NCBI GenBank assembly: GCA_027364495.1
Contig: DAHXPE010000139.1
Coordinates: 1-12,356, forward strand
Direction of reading: 5' to 3'
Length of the DNA: 12,356 nt
DNA from: Candidatus Heimdallarchaeota archaeon
GTDB taxonomy: Archaea > Asgardarchaeota > Heimdallarchaeia > Hodarchaeales > LC-3
A program made the position numbers and the translations under genes. Under the pieces are notes generated by a model. That model saw nothing but the letters and a program-made list of their open reading frames with translations, was not told the origin of the DNA and searched no databases. Shown one piece after another: positions 1-7,074 of this stretch; the stretch's first letter is position 1; the number at the start of each line of letters is the position of its first letter.

Positions 1-137
1 AAAAAATTTTATAGAAAATTTGATATAAATCCGATTGTACTTACGTTGTTCCAAATTAGTTGTTTTGTATCATATCATGAAAAGATTTGGAGAAAGAATA
101 ATCTTAGTTAGTTGTTGAAAAATTAAAAAATACAGTG

Positions 138-145
138 TTATAAAA
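138..145 (+). promoter_or_regulatory. Probable TATA box of the translin gene
   Basis: The sequence TTATAAAA is centred about 26 bases upstream of the TTG at 167. In archaea the TATA box lies about 25 bases before the transcription start, so transcription would begin at or next to that TTG and give a leaderless mRNA. No Shine-Dalgarno-like sequence lies between the box and the start, which agrees with this. The region is generally A/T-rich, so the match could be chance. Confidence 0.4.
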
Positions 146-166
146 TTCAAAATATCAATTATAATT

Positions 167-919
167 TTGGTTTGTCTATTGGAAAATAGTATTAATGCAA
201 TATTTGATGAAATTAGAACTTTAATTGAGAATGATGATACTTCTAGAGAAAAAATTCTAAAATTGAGTAGATCTGCTGTTCGTAAAAGTTCTGAAAGTAT
301 TAGAGCCATCCATCGAAGAGAATTAAAATCAGCTTTTACAATGATTGATTCAATAAAGGAAGATTTAAAAGAGATTATCACTCTTATCCCTGGTAATGGT
401 CTTTTTGAAAACAATATTGAAATTGCATTTCAAGAATTTATTGAAGCACTTGAATTATACCACTTTGTAGCTAATAGAGATAATAAAGATAGTAATCCTC
501 TCATCAGTCTCAAAGAAATTCACAAAGAATTGCCTATTCCATATATACCTTATTTACATGGTCTCTGCGACTTAGTTGGTGAGTTAAGACGTTTTACCCT
601 TGATTCCATTCGTTTAAATGATATCAGTTCAGCTGAACAGGCTCTCCAAGTAATGGATGAAATATTTGCTAATCTTGTTACACTTGATTATCCTAACGCA
701 TTAGTGCCTGGAATCAGACGTAAAACTGATTTAATCCGAAATTTGCTTGAACGAACCAGAGGGGATTTAACTTTTACTTTTAACCGATTAGCACTGGTTA
801 CAAAACTTGATGACGTTTTTTCAGCTACAAAAGCTAATAAAAAAGATTTATCATCCCTTTTCCAAGGCAATTCTGAAAATAATAACCTGGAAGAAGAAGA
901 AGACCAAGAAGAGAAATAA
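167..919 (+). CDS. Translin/TRAX family protein, probable RNA-binding nuclease subunit
   Basis: All-helical protein of 250 residues matching translin and its partner TRAX, which in eukaryotes form the octameric RNA-binding RNase C3PO. The clearest block is residues 126-225, containing PYLHGLCDLVGELRR and a long helix around RTRGDLTFTFNRLAL. The four acidic residues of the human TRAX active site (E126, E129, D193, E197) have counterparts: E90 and E93 in QEFIEALELYHF, and D135 and E139 in CDLVGEL. The protein is therefore TRAX-like rather than a non-catalytic translin, and is predicted to be a Mg-dependent endoribonuclease acting as a homo-oligomer. Residues about 232-250 form an acidic, probably disordered tail, beyond the usual family core of about 200 residues. 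The start is TTG at 167 or TTG at 179; the frame is open back to a TGA at 116 but holds no ATG, and the TATA box at 138 favours 167. It converges with gcvPB. Family assignment is firm; the substrate is unknown. Confidence 0.85.
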   Translation: MVCLLENSINAIFDEIRTLIENDDTSREKILKLSRSAVRKSSESIRAIHRRELKSAFTMIDSIKEDLKEIITLIPGNGLFENNIEIAFQEFIEALELYHFVANRDNKDSNPLISLKEIHKELPIPYIPYLHGLCDLVGELRRFTLDSIRLNDISSAEQALQVMDEIFANLVTLDYPNALVPGIRRKTDLIRNLLERTRGDLTFTFNRLALVTKLDDVFSATKANKKDLSSLFQGNSENNNLEEEEDQEEK

Positions 920-959
920 ATAAATTATTTGATAATTCAAAGAAAATTTTTTGTTAATT
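920..959. terminator. Short convergent intergenic region, possible bidirectional T-tract terminator
   Basis: Only 40 bases separate the stop codons of the convergent translin and gcvPB genes. The stretch AAAGAAAATTTTTTG (about 940-954) gives a T-run on the plus strand and, read on the other strand, AAAAAATTTTCTTT. Archaeal RNA polymerase can stop at simple T-tracts. No stable hairpin is visible. This is weak evidence in an AT-rich background. Confidence 0.25.
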
Positions 960-2456
960 TTATTTCATTTTTTCAGATAGTATTGGTGTTCTAGCGGCTC
1001 GTACATCATCTATTCTTGTTACTGATGTATGAGTAGGTGCTTCTTTAACTAATTCAGGCTGTGAATAGGCTTCTTTTGAAATATTTTCTAAAATTTTAAT
1101 GTATTCATCACAATTATCTTTTGATTCAGTTTCAGTTGGTTCAATCATTAGTGCCTCTGGCACAATTAGTGGGAAATAAATTGTAGGCGGATGAACCATA
1201 AAATCTAATAATCTTTTTGAGACATCTAATGTTGAAACTCCAGTGTCTCTTTTTAATTGTTCTGCACTAGCAACCAATTCATGCTTCACCAAGTTTTTCT
1301 GACCTTTATAAGGAATAGTAAAACCTTTAATTTGTTCTACTTTCTTAGCCATATAATTAGCATTTAATACAGCATGTTTTGCAACTGCTTGCAGTCCTTC
1401 AAAGCCCAATGTATAAATGTAGGTATATGCTCGAACTAAGACGCCAAAATTACCTAAATAACCTTTCACTTTACCTATTGTGTCGGGATAATTATAATTT
1501 AGATGGAAATTGTCACCTTCTTTGATTACTCTAGGGACCGGTAAAAAGGGAACCAGTTTAGAATTGACGGCAATAACACCTGCACCAGGTCCACCACCTC
1601 CATGAGGTGTTGAAAAGGTCTTATGTAAGTTGATATGTGCTACATCAAAACCCATATCGCCTGGGCGAATTATACCTACTATTGCATTCAGATTAGCACC
1701 GTCATAGTAAACCAATCCACCAGCTTCATGTACTATTTTAACTACTTCCTCTATATTGTATTCAAATACGCCAGTGGTACTTGGATTAGTCATCATTAGA
1801 CCTGCGGTGTTTGGTCCTACCGCAGCTCGTAAAGCTCCAACATCAATTGTTCCGTCTTTAGAACTTGGTAAAGAAATTATTTTGAAGCCTGCTAATGCTG
1901 CACTAGCTGGATTTGTTCCATGAGCTGAATCGGGAATAAGTATTTCATTTCTGTTTACATTACCTTTTTTCTCATGATAAGCTTTAATCATCGTCACTCC
2001 AGTATATTCACCATGGGCTCCAGCTGCTGGTTGGAGCGTTATTCCATCAAAGCCAAGTAATGCTCCTAACCAGTGTTCCAATTCAAATAATAATTCTAAA
2101 TTGCCTTGAACTGTTTCTTCTGGTTGTTCTGGGTGAGTGTGTGCAAAGCCTGAAAAACTTGCTGCTCGATCATTTATAACTGGATTATACTTCATTGTGC
2201 AGGATCCTAATGGATAGAATCCGGTTTGAATTGAATAATTCATTTGACTTAATCGAGTATAATGACGTAAAACATCTAATTCACTCATTTCAGGTAATTT
2301 AGGGGTGGTTTTTCTCTTTAAAGTACCAAAAGAATTTAAAATTTTCTGACCCGATTTTGTAAATTCAGTATCGCGGGGAATTAAAGAAGTTCGTAAGCCT
2401 TTTGATGTTATGCTAAAAATTGAATCTTCGTCCCAGTTTGCTTGTTGCTTGACCAT
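960..2456 (-). CDS. gcvPB: Glycine dehydrogenase (decarboxylating) subunit 2, P-protein C-terminal half
   Basis: The 498-residue PLP-binding half of the two-subunit glycine decarboxylase. With GcvPA it decarboxylates glycine and passes the aminomethyl group to lipoylated GcvH. Family landmarks are present in order: the TGFYPLGSCTMKYNP block (78-92), SAHGTNPASAA (177-187), MTNPSTTGVFE (222-232), YYDGANLNA (250-258) and HINLHKTFSTPHGGGGPG (274-291), in which K279 is the predicted Schiff-base lysine. An in-frame TTG at 2477 would add seven residues, but that stretch is the ribosome site (AAGGAGGT at 2465-2472) read in frame. ATG at 2456, eight bases after it, is the real start. The gene begins one base after the gcvPA stop, so the two form an operon and are probably translationally coupled. 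Length is normal for the family and the protein looks intact. gcvH, gcvT and lpd are not in this window. Confidence 0.97.
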   Translation of the reverse strand: MVKQQANWDEDSIFSITSKGLRTSLIPRDTEFTKSGQKILNSFGTLKRKTTPKLPEMSELDVLRHYTRLSQMNYSIQTGFYPLGSCTMKYNPVINDRAASFSGFAHTHPEQPEETVQGNLELLFELEHWLGALLGFDGITLQPAAGAHGEYTGVTMIKAYHEKKGNVNRNEILIPDSAHGTNPASAALAGFKIISLPSSKDGTIDVGALRAAVGPNTAGLMMTNPSTTGVFEYNIEEVVKIVHEAGGLVYYDGANLNAIVGIIRPGDMGFDVAHINLHKTFSTPHGGGGPGAGVIAVNSKLVPFLPVPRVIKEGDNFHLNYNYPDTIGKVKGYLGNFGVLVRAYTYIYTLGFEGLQAVAKHAVLNANYMAKKVEQIKGFTIPYKGQKNLVKHELVASAEQLKRDTGVSTLDVSKRLLDFMVHPPTIYFPLIVPEALMIEPTETESKDNCDEYIKILENISKEAYSQPELVKEAPTHTSVTRIDDVRAARTPILSEKMK

Positions 2457-2457
2457 T

Positions 2458-3870
2458 TTAGACAACCTCCTTACCAAAAGCGATCAATTCATCCGTTAAT
2501 TTAGTTAATTGTTCTTTTGTATGCTTTTCTGTTACTGATACTACGAATGCATCTGCTCGTAAACTATCAAATCGTTTTTCAGCAATATTTGGGCCTATAA
2601 GAATTTGTTTCTTAAGTAAATATTGCCTTAGTTTTGGATATGTTCCTTTAGGAAGAGTGACCAAAAATTCTTTAAAGTAATTGGCTTTGAATGGCACCTT
2701 AACTTTGGAATTTGCATCATTAATACGTTTAATTAAGTAAGCGGTCCTGCCTAAAATTTCCAAACCCAAATCTTCTAATCCTTTAGGTCCCATTAATGCT
2801 AAATAGGTAGCAGCACCAACACTGAATAAGGACTCGTTTGTACAAATATTGGAAGTAGCTTTTTCACGTCTGATATGCTGTTCACGAGTTTGTAAAGTCA
2901 TGACATAAGCGTCTTTAGAATCATCCTTGGTTCGAGTATATCCAATTATTCTTCCAGGCATGTTTCTCAAATTAGTTTTAGTATTTCTTGAAGTAAAAAT
3001 GCCTAGTGTTGGACCACCGAAATTACTTGGACTTCCTAAATGAGATCCTTCACCAATGCAGATATCAGCTCCTAAATTTCCAGGACCTTCAAGGACTCCA
3101 AGGGAAATTGGATCGATTCCGACAATTAAAAGTGCATTTTGTTGGTGGACTAAATCTGCTAATTCTTGAATTTTTGTTTCTAAAACGCCAAATAAATTAG
3201 GATTTTCTATGTATAAAGCAACCACAGAATCGTTCAATCCTTGCTTTACTTCTTCAAAATCAATTTCACCAGATGACGAAAATTTAATTGTTTTGACTTG
3301 AAGATGTTGTGATTTAGCAGTTGTTTTGAGAGTTGCAAGGCGATCCTGATGAATTGTTTCTGCTACGAGAATAATTGGATTTTTCTTGTTAGTTATTCTC
3401 ATAGACATCAAAGCCGCTTCAGCTAATGCAGTAGCCCAATCGTACATACTTGTATTTGCTACTTCGAGGCCAGTTAATTCACAAATCATTGATTGATATT
3501 CATATAATGTTGTAAGTAATCCTTGGCTTAACTCAGGTGCATAAGGAGTGTAGGCAGTTTTAAATTCGGCTCTACCCATTATCTCTGCAACCCCTGCTGG
3601 ATTATAATGATCATAAATACCTGAACCAATGAAGCTATCAGCAACAGTTGAATCTAAATTTTTCTTGCTTAATTGAACTAATCTTCTTTCTACTTCCAAT
3701 TCAGTATGTTTATTTGGCAGTAAATTACTTGGTTTAGAAGAAATTATGAGATGAGTAGGAACATCTGCAAATAATTGTTCTAAATTACTTAATCCTAAAC
3801 TGTCAAGCATTGTTTTAATTGACTCTTTATTATTAGCAATGTAAGAAAAATCTGAATAGTTTTCATCCAT
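2458..3870 (-). CDS. gcvPA: Glycine dehydrogenase (decarboxylating) subunit 1, P-protein N-terminal half
   Basis: The 470-residue partner of GcvPB, with the aminotransferase-like fold of the P-protein but without the PLP lysine. Together the two subunits form the glycine-decarboxylating enzyme of the glycine cleavage system in the cytoplasm. Seen in the sequence: AYTPYAPELSQG (106-117), a block typical of the N-terminal half; VANTSMYD (137-144); GEGSHLGSPSNFGGPTLG (273-290); MPGRIIGYTR (304-313); and the highly conserved LQTREQHIRREKATSNIC (326-343). The length is close to the usual value of about 450. The start at ATG 3870 is supported by GTGAT (3876-3880) five bases upstream, complementary to the usual 16S 3' end. 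It is the first gene of a two-gene operon with gcvPB. A split P-protein is common in archaea and many bacteria, as opposed to the single-chain form of E. coli and mitochondria. Confidence 0.96.
   Translation of the reverse strand: MDENYSDFSYIANNKESIKTMLDSLGLSNLEQLFADVPTHLIISSKPSNLLPNKHTELEVERRLVQLSKKNLDSTVADSFIGSGIYDHYNPAGVAEIMGRAEFKTAYTPYAPELSQGLLTTLYEYQSMICELTGLEVANTSMYDWATALAEAALMSMRITNKKNPIILVAETIHQDRLATLKTTAKSQHLQVKTIKFSSSGEIDFEEVKQGLNDSVVALYIENPNLFGVLETKIQELADLVHQQNALLIVGIDPISLGVLEGPGNLGADICIGEGSHLGSPSNFGGPTLGIFTSRNTKTNLRNMPGRIIGYTRTKDDSKDAYVMTLQTREQHIRREKATSNICTNESLFSVGAATYLALMGPKGLEDLGLEILGRTAYLIKRINDANSKVKVPFKANYFKEFLVTLPKGTYPKLRQYLLKKQILIGPNIAEKRFDSLRADAFVVSVTEKHTKEQLTKLTDELIAFGKEVV
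2465..2472 (-). promoter_or_regulatory. Strong Shine-Dalgarno site of gcvPB
   Basis: On the minus strand AAGGAGGT is followed by eight bases and then ATG at 2456. It lies inside the last codons of gcvPA (Gly-Lys-Glu-Val-Val-stop). It decides the gcvPB start and shows that intergenic ribosome entry within this operon uses base pairing to 16S rRNA. Confidence 0.85.
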
Positions 3871-3875
3871 AAAAA

Positions 3876-3880
3876 ATCAC
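3876..3880 (-). promoter_or_regulatory. Shine-Dalgarno site of gcvPA
   Basis: GTGAT on the minus strand, five bases before ATG at 3870. It is the same core as GGTGAT before the gene at 12337, consistent with a 16S 3' end of the ATCACCTCC type. Confidence 0.55.
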
Positions 3881-3918
3881 AAGCAGTGTAATTTTAATAT
3901 TTAATATGTATTCCAATT

Positions 3919-3938
3919 TCGAATATATAAAAAGAAAT
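3919..3938 (-). promoter_or_regulatory. Probable TATA/BRE promoter of gcvPA-gcvPB
   Basis: Read on the minus strand, this stretch is TTTCTTTTTATATATTCG, an archaeal TATA box (TTTATATA) with a purine-poor upstream flank. The expected start of transcription about 25 bases downstream falls near 3900, giving a leader of about 30 bases that includes the GTGAT ribosome site. I see no inverted repeat or riboswitch-like structure in the leader; in particular there is no room for a glycine riboswitch. Confidence 0.5.
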
Positions 3939-3980
3939 GAGCATATTAATTAACTCATTTAAAATCTAATTTTCCTTTTT

Positions 3981-4025
3981 CAACTAAAAAGTAATATAAA
4001 AGCATCGCAATATTAACATTACGAT
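3981..4025 (-). terminator. Hairpin terminator overlapping the stop codon of the 214-residue surface protein gene
   Basis: On the minus strand ATCGTAAT (4025-4018) can pair with ATTGCGAT (4011-4004) across a six-base loop, giving eight pairs including one G-U. The TAA stop at 4021-4019 lies within the stem and loop junction. The stem is followed directly by T-rich sequence (GCTTTTATATTACTTTTTAG). Hairpin plus T-tract suggests transcription ends here and does not continue into gcvPA. Confidence 0.45.
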
Positions 4026-4663
4026 TTATTTTTTCTTCTTCCAAATATAAAACTTAAAATAAAGGCTAAAACTATTGGTGAAGCTAAAATTAAAATTAAA
4101 ACTTGAGAATTAAGTTCAATATTTCCATTTACTTTAGATTGTAAGATTTCTCCAGTATTGGGTGCCTGAATGTTTATAGATAGTTGATTAGTATTCGTTA
4201 CACCTGGAATTCTGTCTGTACCTTGACCAAACTGATAGTTTAAGATCATTGAAGGTATTATAACGCCAGTATTTGTTGTGTTTGACACAACTCTTAAGGT
4301 GATGTTAAAGGTATCAACTTGGCCGGGTTCTATTTTATTGATATTATTATAAACAAAACTGGATGCCCTAGATGTCGTGTTTGATGAAGAAACAATCTTG
4401 AATGTAGTCGTATCTACCGTATAATTGAAATTGAGATTATAAATAAAATACTGACCATTATTTTGCATTAGTAAAAATACGCGAAATGTATCGTTGAATG
4501 TAAATGTTAAGTTCGTTTCATTAAGAATCAATCTGTTTATTCTTAATCCACTGTATCCAGAGTTTTCAGCATTAGTGCTTGCATGACCCATCGCAATATT
4601 GTTGTTTAAGAATAAAAATATTGACAAAAGGATTATAATAGTAGTTATTCTACTAGATCTCAT
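4019..4663 (-). CDS. Unrecognised exported protein with C-terminal membrane anchor (214 aa)
   Basis: No family recognised. The start is ATG at 4663: AAGGA at 4670-4674 lies six bases before it, and translation from here puts a classical signal peptide at residues 1-26 (RSSR, then ITTIIILLSIFLFL, then a small-residue cleavage region near AMGHAS). A longer reading from 4717 would add 18 residues with no ribosome site. The ectodomain (about 27-185) is beta-rich by composition, with many N-X-S/T sequons (NET, NLT, NDT, NYT, NTT, NIT). It contains a stretch around IEPGQVDTFNITLRVVSN resembling the strand pattern of CARDB/NEW3-type Ig-like domains. One membrane helix follows (about 186-207, LILILASPIVLAFILSFIFG), then a short basic tail RRKNKS. 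It should be anchored with the body outside. The gene lies 174 bases after the 637-residue protein of the same plan and may be expressed with it; a TATA-like TTTATAAT at 4698-4705 could also give it its own promoter. Confidence 0.7.
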   Translation of the reverse strand: MRSSRITTIIILLSIFLFLNNNIAMGHASTNAENSGYSGLRINRLILNETNLTFTFNDTFRVFLLMQNNGQYFIYNLNFNYTVDTTTFKIVSSSNTTSRASSFVYNNINKIEPGQVDTFNITLRVVSNTTNTGVIIPSMILNYQFGQGTDRIPGVTNTNQLSINIQAPNTGEILQSKVNGNIELNSQVLILILASPIVLAFILSFIFGRRKNKS

Positions 4664-4669
4664 GTTGAT

Positions 4670-4674
4670 TCCTT
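4670..4674 (-). promoter_or_regulatory. Shine-Dalgarno site fixing the start of the 214-residue protein
   Basis: AAGGA on the minus strand with a six-base spacer to ATG at 4663. It selects the internal ATG over the upstream one at 4717 and gives a well-formed signal peptide. Confidence 0.6.
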
Positions 4675-4837
4675 GTTTGGTCTTGGTTAATTGATAAATT
4701 ATAAATTTAAATTTCATTAATTATTATACGATAATAATCTACAACTTTTTGATTTTAAAACCTAAATATAGATCTAATTGGTAAAATAAATCTATTTGAT
4801 TCATAAAAATTGCGAATTAAAAATTAATCTATCTAAA

Positions 4838-6751
4838 TTAATCCATCTTTTTCCTTTTGTGGTCGATATAATATATTATAGTCAGGGTCAAAACACTGAC
4901 AATGAAGATCGAACTTATTATAAAATTTAATCCCTGAATTTTTATACCTGTAAATGAGCTTTGGACAACGTTTTGTGAAACGATTGGAAAAGAGCCATTT
5001 GGACATTGAGTTGGAATGAAATTTACTGTCGTGGAATCGATTGCTTGATGTCCATTTGTTGTTAGTACTTCAACGATGTAATTGACAGTATAAATTTCGT
5101 CACTAATGTCAGGATTAGTTACTAATGTAATATTTTGTTGATTTTGCAAAGTATATGCAAATCCTTGAGTAAAAATCATACTTGATTGAACTTGATATTC
5201 ATTAATTGACCAGGAAAGGGAGTAAAATCCTATATTGCAATAATTAATAGTTGTTCCAGTAAAGGGCAGAACAAATAATAGAACATTATCAGTCGTACCA
5301 TTATTTAATATTCGGTAATAATTTTGTTTGTACATAAAGACAATCTGCTGATCTTGAACAACAAAATTGCTTTTAATTTGAGAAAATGACCCAATTAAGA
5401 ACTCAGAATTTAAATAGGCATCTTGCATATCTGAAAGTGAAATATTTGCTAAAATATTGGTTTCATTAGAACCATCTTGTATCAAAAAACTAGTGATTCT
5501 ATTACCACTATACAATGTAAGGAATAAATCTGAATTATTATTATTGTTATAAAATAATACTCCGTTATAAATCCACGTGGTGTTTACAGGTTGATTTTCT
5601 ACGTCTATAATTGAATTATCTAAACTCATCCATAAGTTCTTGCCCTTATTTTGAATAAGATAGCAAAGTGTGCCATTTGGCAAAGTTCTAACCATTAAAT
5701 TTGAGGTAATTTCTTGTGGATCATATAATGAAGTATTATTTCCCTCTATTTGGGTGAAACTTTTTGTAAATTTGAGTAATGAAATAAAATTATTGGTCTG
5801 ATAATTTGATTTAATGAGCAAATAAGAATTATTATTATAATTATTAATTAGTTTTACTTGAATGTTGTTATAATTTACTGGATACCAAGCTGATGAAAAG
5901 TCAGGATTTGAAAAATTATTAAACGAAAACAGATCAACTCTAGATGTTTGACTTGTAAAATTTGATTCAATCGCAGGTACAATGTTTGATGCTATATCAG
6001 ATTCAAAAAAATATTTTTTGCCAATAAATAAAGCATTATTTACCCATATATCTTCAATAACACTTAAATTATTTAGGTCTAATAGTAATAAATGAGTTTG
6101 CGCAATTTCATTATTGTTTAAATCGGTGTATAATTCTATATAGGACACAAGAATTTCAGGTTCGGTTGTTGACTTATTAAAATTTCCAATTACAACACCA
6201 CCTAGTACATTTTCTCCGGTAATGTCATCTCCAAAATTTTTAGCTGGTCCTAAGCCTTGATTACCAATAAGACTAATATCAAAATATGTTTTTACATAAT
6301 TTCTATTACTCTGAGTTACATGATCAATTTTATTATAAGAAATAATGACTCCATAATAATTTGTGTTATTTTGGATTGGGAAATAATCCACACTATCATA
6401 AGTAGTTTTATAGGTAAAAAAAACACTATAATTAGTACCGTACCTGAAAAAAAGAGCATTTTTATGTGATTCAACAATAAACGAAGTAGATGAATTAGTG
6501 AATAAGCCTTTTGTAAATGATACGAAGGTTGATGGATTTTCTATGGAATTTGGAAGAGTCTGATTAATTAAAATCTCATTATTGGCAAAATTACTAGTAT
6601 TTCCTAGTTTTTCGTTCGTTTGAAACTCATAACTTGATGCTTGATTGGAATGAAAAGAGAAAGATAACATCATTATTAAGATGACAATGAAATATTTATT
6701 GAAAATCTCTATGCAATTCATTCCTGAAAATGGTAATAGCAAGACTTGCAT
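4838..6751 (-). CDS. Unrecognised large exported glycoprotein-like protein with C-terminal membrane anchor (637 aa)
   Basis: No family recognised with confidence. Residues 1-39 contain an export signal (hydrophobic YFIVILIMMLSFSF, then HSNQASS). An alternative ATG at 6721 would trim ten residues and give a tighter signal peptide; neither start has a well-spaced ribosome site. The ectodomain (about 40-600) is Asn/Ser/Thr-rich with about 20 N-X-S/T sequons, a composition typical of glycosylated archaeal surface proteins. A segment near residues 180-230 (GGVVIGNFNKS, then EILVSYIELYTDLNNNE) looks like a degenerate FG-GAP-type beta-propeller blade, and alternating short hydrophobic strands continue through the protein, so a propeller is possible. 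One membrane helix (about 608-628, FIISSIFIVSVLTLTIIYYI) is followed by the basic tail DHKRKKMD. The topology matches the downstream 214-residue protein, suggesting a pair. Its promoter may lie in the inverted repeat at 6801-6826. A binding or cell-surface structural role is inference. Confidence 0.65.
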   Translation of the reverse strand: MQVLLLPFSGMNCIEIFNKYFIVILIMMLSFSFHSNQASSYEFQTNEKLGNTSNFANNEILINQTLPNSIENPSTFVSFTKGLFTNSSTSFIVESHKNALFFRYGTNYSVFFTYKTTYDSVDYFPIQNNTNYYGVIISYNKIDHVTQSNRNYVKTYFDISLIGNQGLGPAKNFGDDITGENVLGGVVIGNFNKSTTEPEILVSYIELYTDLNNNEIAQTHLLLLDLNNLSVIEDIWVNNALFIGKKYFFESDIASNIVPAIESNFTSQTSRVDLFSFNNFSNPDFSSAWYPVNYNNIQVKLINNYNNNSYLLIKSNYQTNNFISLLKFTKSFTQIEGNNTSLYDPQEITSNLMVRTLPNGTLCYLIQNKGKNLWMSLDNSIIDVENQPVNTTWIYNGVLFYNNNNNSDLFLTLYSGNRITSFLIQDGSNETNILANISLSDMQDAYLNSEFLIGSFSQIKSNFVVQDQQIVFMYKQNYYRILNNGTTDNVLLFVLPFTGTTINYCNIGFYSLSWSINEYQVQSSMIFTQGFAYTLQNQQNITLVTNPDISDEIYTVNYIVEVLTTNGHQAIDSTTVNFIPTQCPNGSFPIVSQNVVQSSFTGIKIQGLNFIISSIFIVSVLTLTIIYYIDHKRKKMD

Positions 6752-6800
6752 AAGTAATTTTTTGGAAATCTAAAAAAGATGAGGATTATTGCATTTGATT

Positions 6801-6826
6801 AATATATACCTCATAAGGTATATATT
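6801..6826. promoter_or_regulatory. Perfect 10+10 inverted repeat with embedded TATA-like sequence (possible operator)
   Basis: AATATATACC (6801-6810), spacer TCATAA, then GGTATATATT (6817-6826): arms perfectly complementary. TATATA occurs in both arms and on both strands. The left arm is placed so that a minus-strand transcript would begin about 30 bases before the 637-residue protein's ATG. On the plus strand it lies about 30 bases before the ATG at 6838, the right distance for a leaderless transcript. Two-fold symmetry overlapping a core promoter is what a dimeric repressor site looks like. This is inference from position and symmetry only. Confidence 0.4.
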
Positions 6827-6837
6827 AGGTACTCAAA

Positions 6838-6984
6838 ATGGCTAATTTAAACAAAACTGATAATTTAAGAATCTCTAAAAAAACGGTCTGCTGTTTACAA
6901 TTAATAATGCAGGGTTTAATGTTTAGTACAATATCATTGTATGGTAAGAATAATTTGAATTTAAAGTCTAATCTAGAAAATTAA
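6838..6984 (+). CDS. Possible small protein of 48 residues
   Basis: Open frame ATG to TAA beginning MANLNKTDNLRISKK, with a Cys-Cys pair and a modestly hydrophobic centre (CCLQLIMQGLMFSTISL), ending LKSNLEN. The ATG sits 12 bases after the inverted repeat, at the right distance from a TATA-like arm for leaderless initiation. It lies 90 bases before atpI on the same strand. No ribosome site and no recognisable family. An ORF of this size can arise by chance, so it is listed as a candidate only. Confidence 0.25.
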   Translation: MANLNKTDNLRISKKTVCCLQLIMQGLMFSTISLYGKNNLNLKSNLEN

Positions 6985-7074
6985 TTTGTTATACCTTAGT
7001 TCTTCCGATGAATTATTATTGAACATTCTTTTTCAGAATTCTTAAATTGTATCAAAATTCATGGAATGAAGTAA

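Larger units (their letters stand above)
6752..7074. other. Divergent intergenic region between surface-protein and ATPase genes
   Basis: 323 bases between the divergent starts at 6751 (-) and 7075 (+). It holds a perfect inverted repeat (6801-6826) with TATA-like sequence on both strands and a 48-codon ORF (6838-6984). Upstream of atpI there is a possible TATA-like CTTAAATTG near 7041-7049. No tRNA or other structured RNA is recognisable. Confidence 0.6.

Noticed and set aside
70..414. Minus-strand ORF of 114 codons opposite the translin gene
   Set aside because: Shadow of the translin frame; low-complexity product and no ribosome site.
688..870. Minus-strand ORF of 60 codons inside the translin gene
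   Set aside because: Opposite a strongly conserved part of translin; no family features.
3006..3200. Plus-strand ORF inside gcvPA
   Set aside because: Lies opposite the conserved SHLGSPSNFGGP region; chance frame.
3871..3940. Glycine riboswitch in the gcvPA leader
   Set aside because: The predicted leader is only about 30 bases and has no aptamer-like pairing.
6257..6469. Plus-strand ORF of 70 codons with hydrophobic content inside the 637-residue surface protein gene
   Set aside because: The Asn/Tyr-rich codons of the real gene read as Ile-rich on the other strand, so the apparent hydrophobicity is an artefact.
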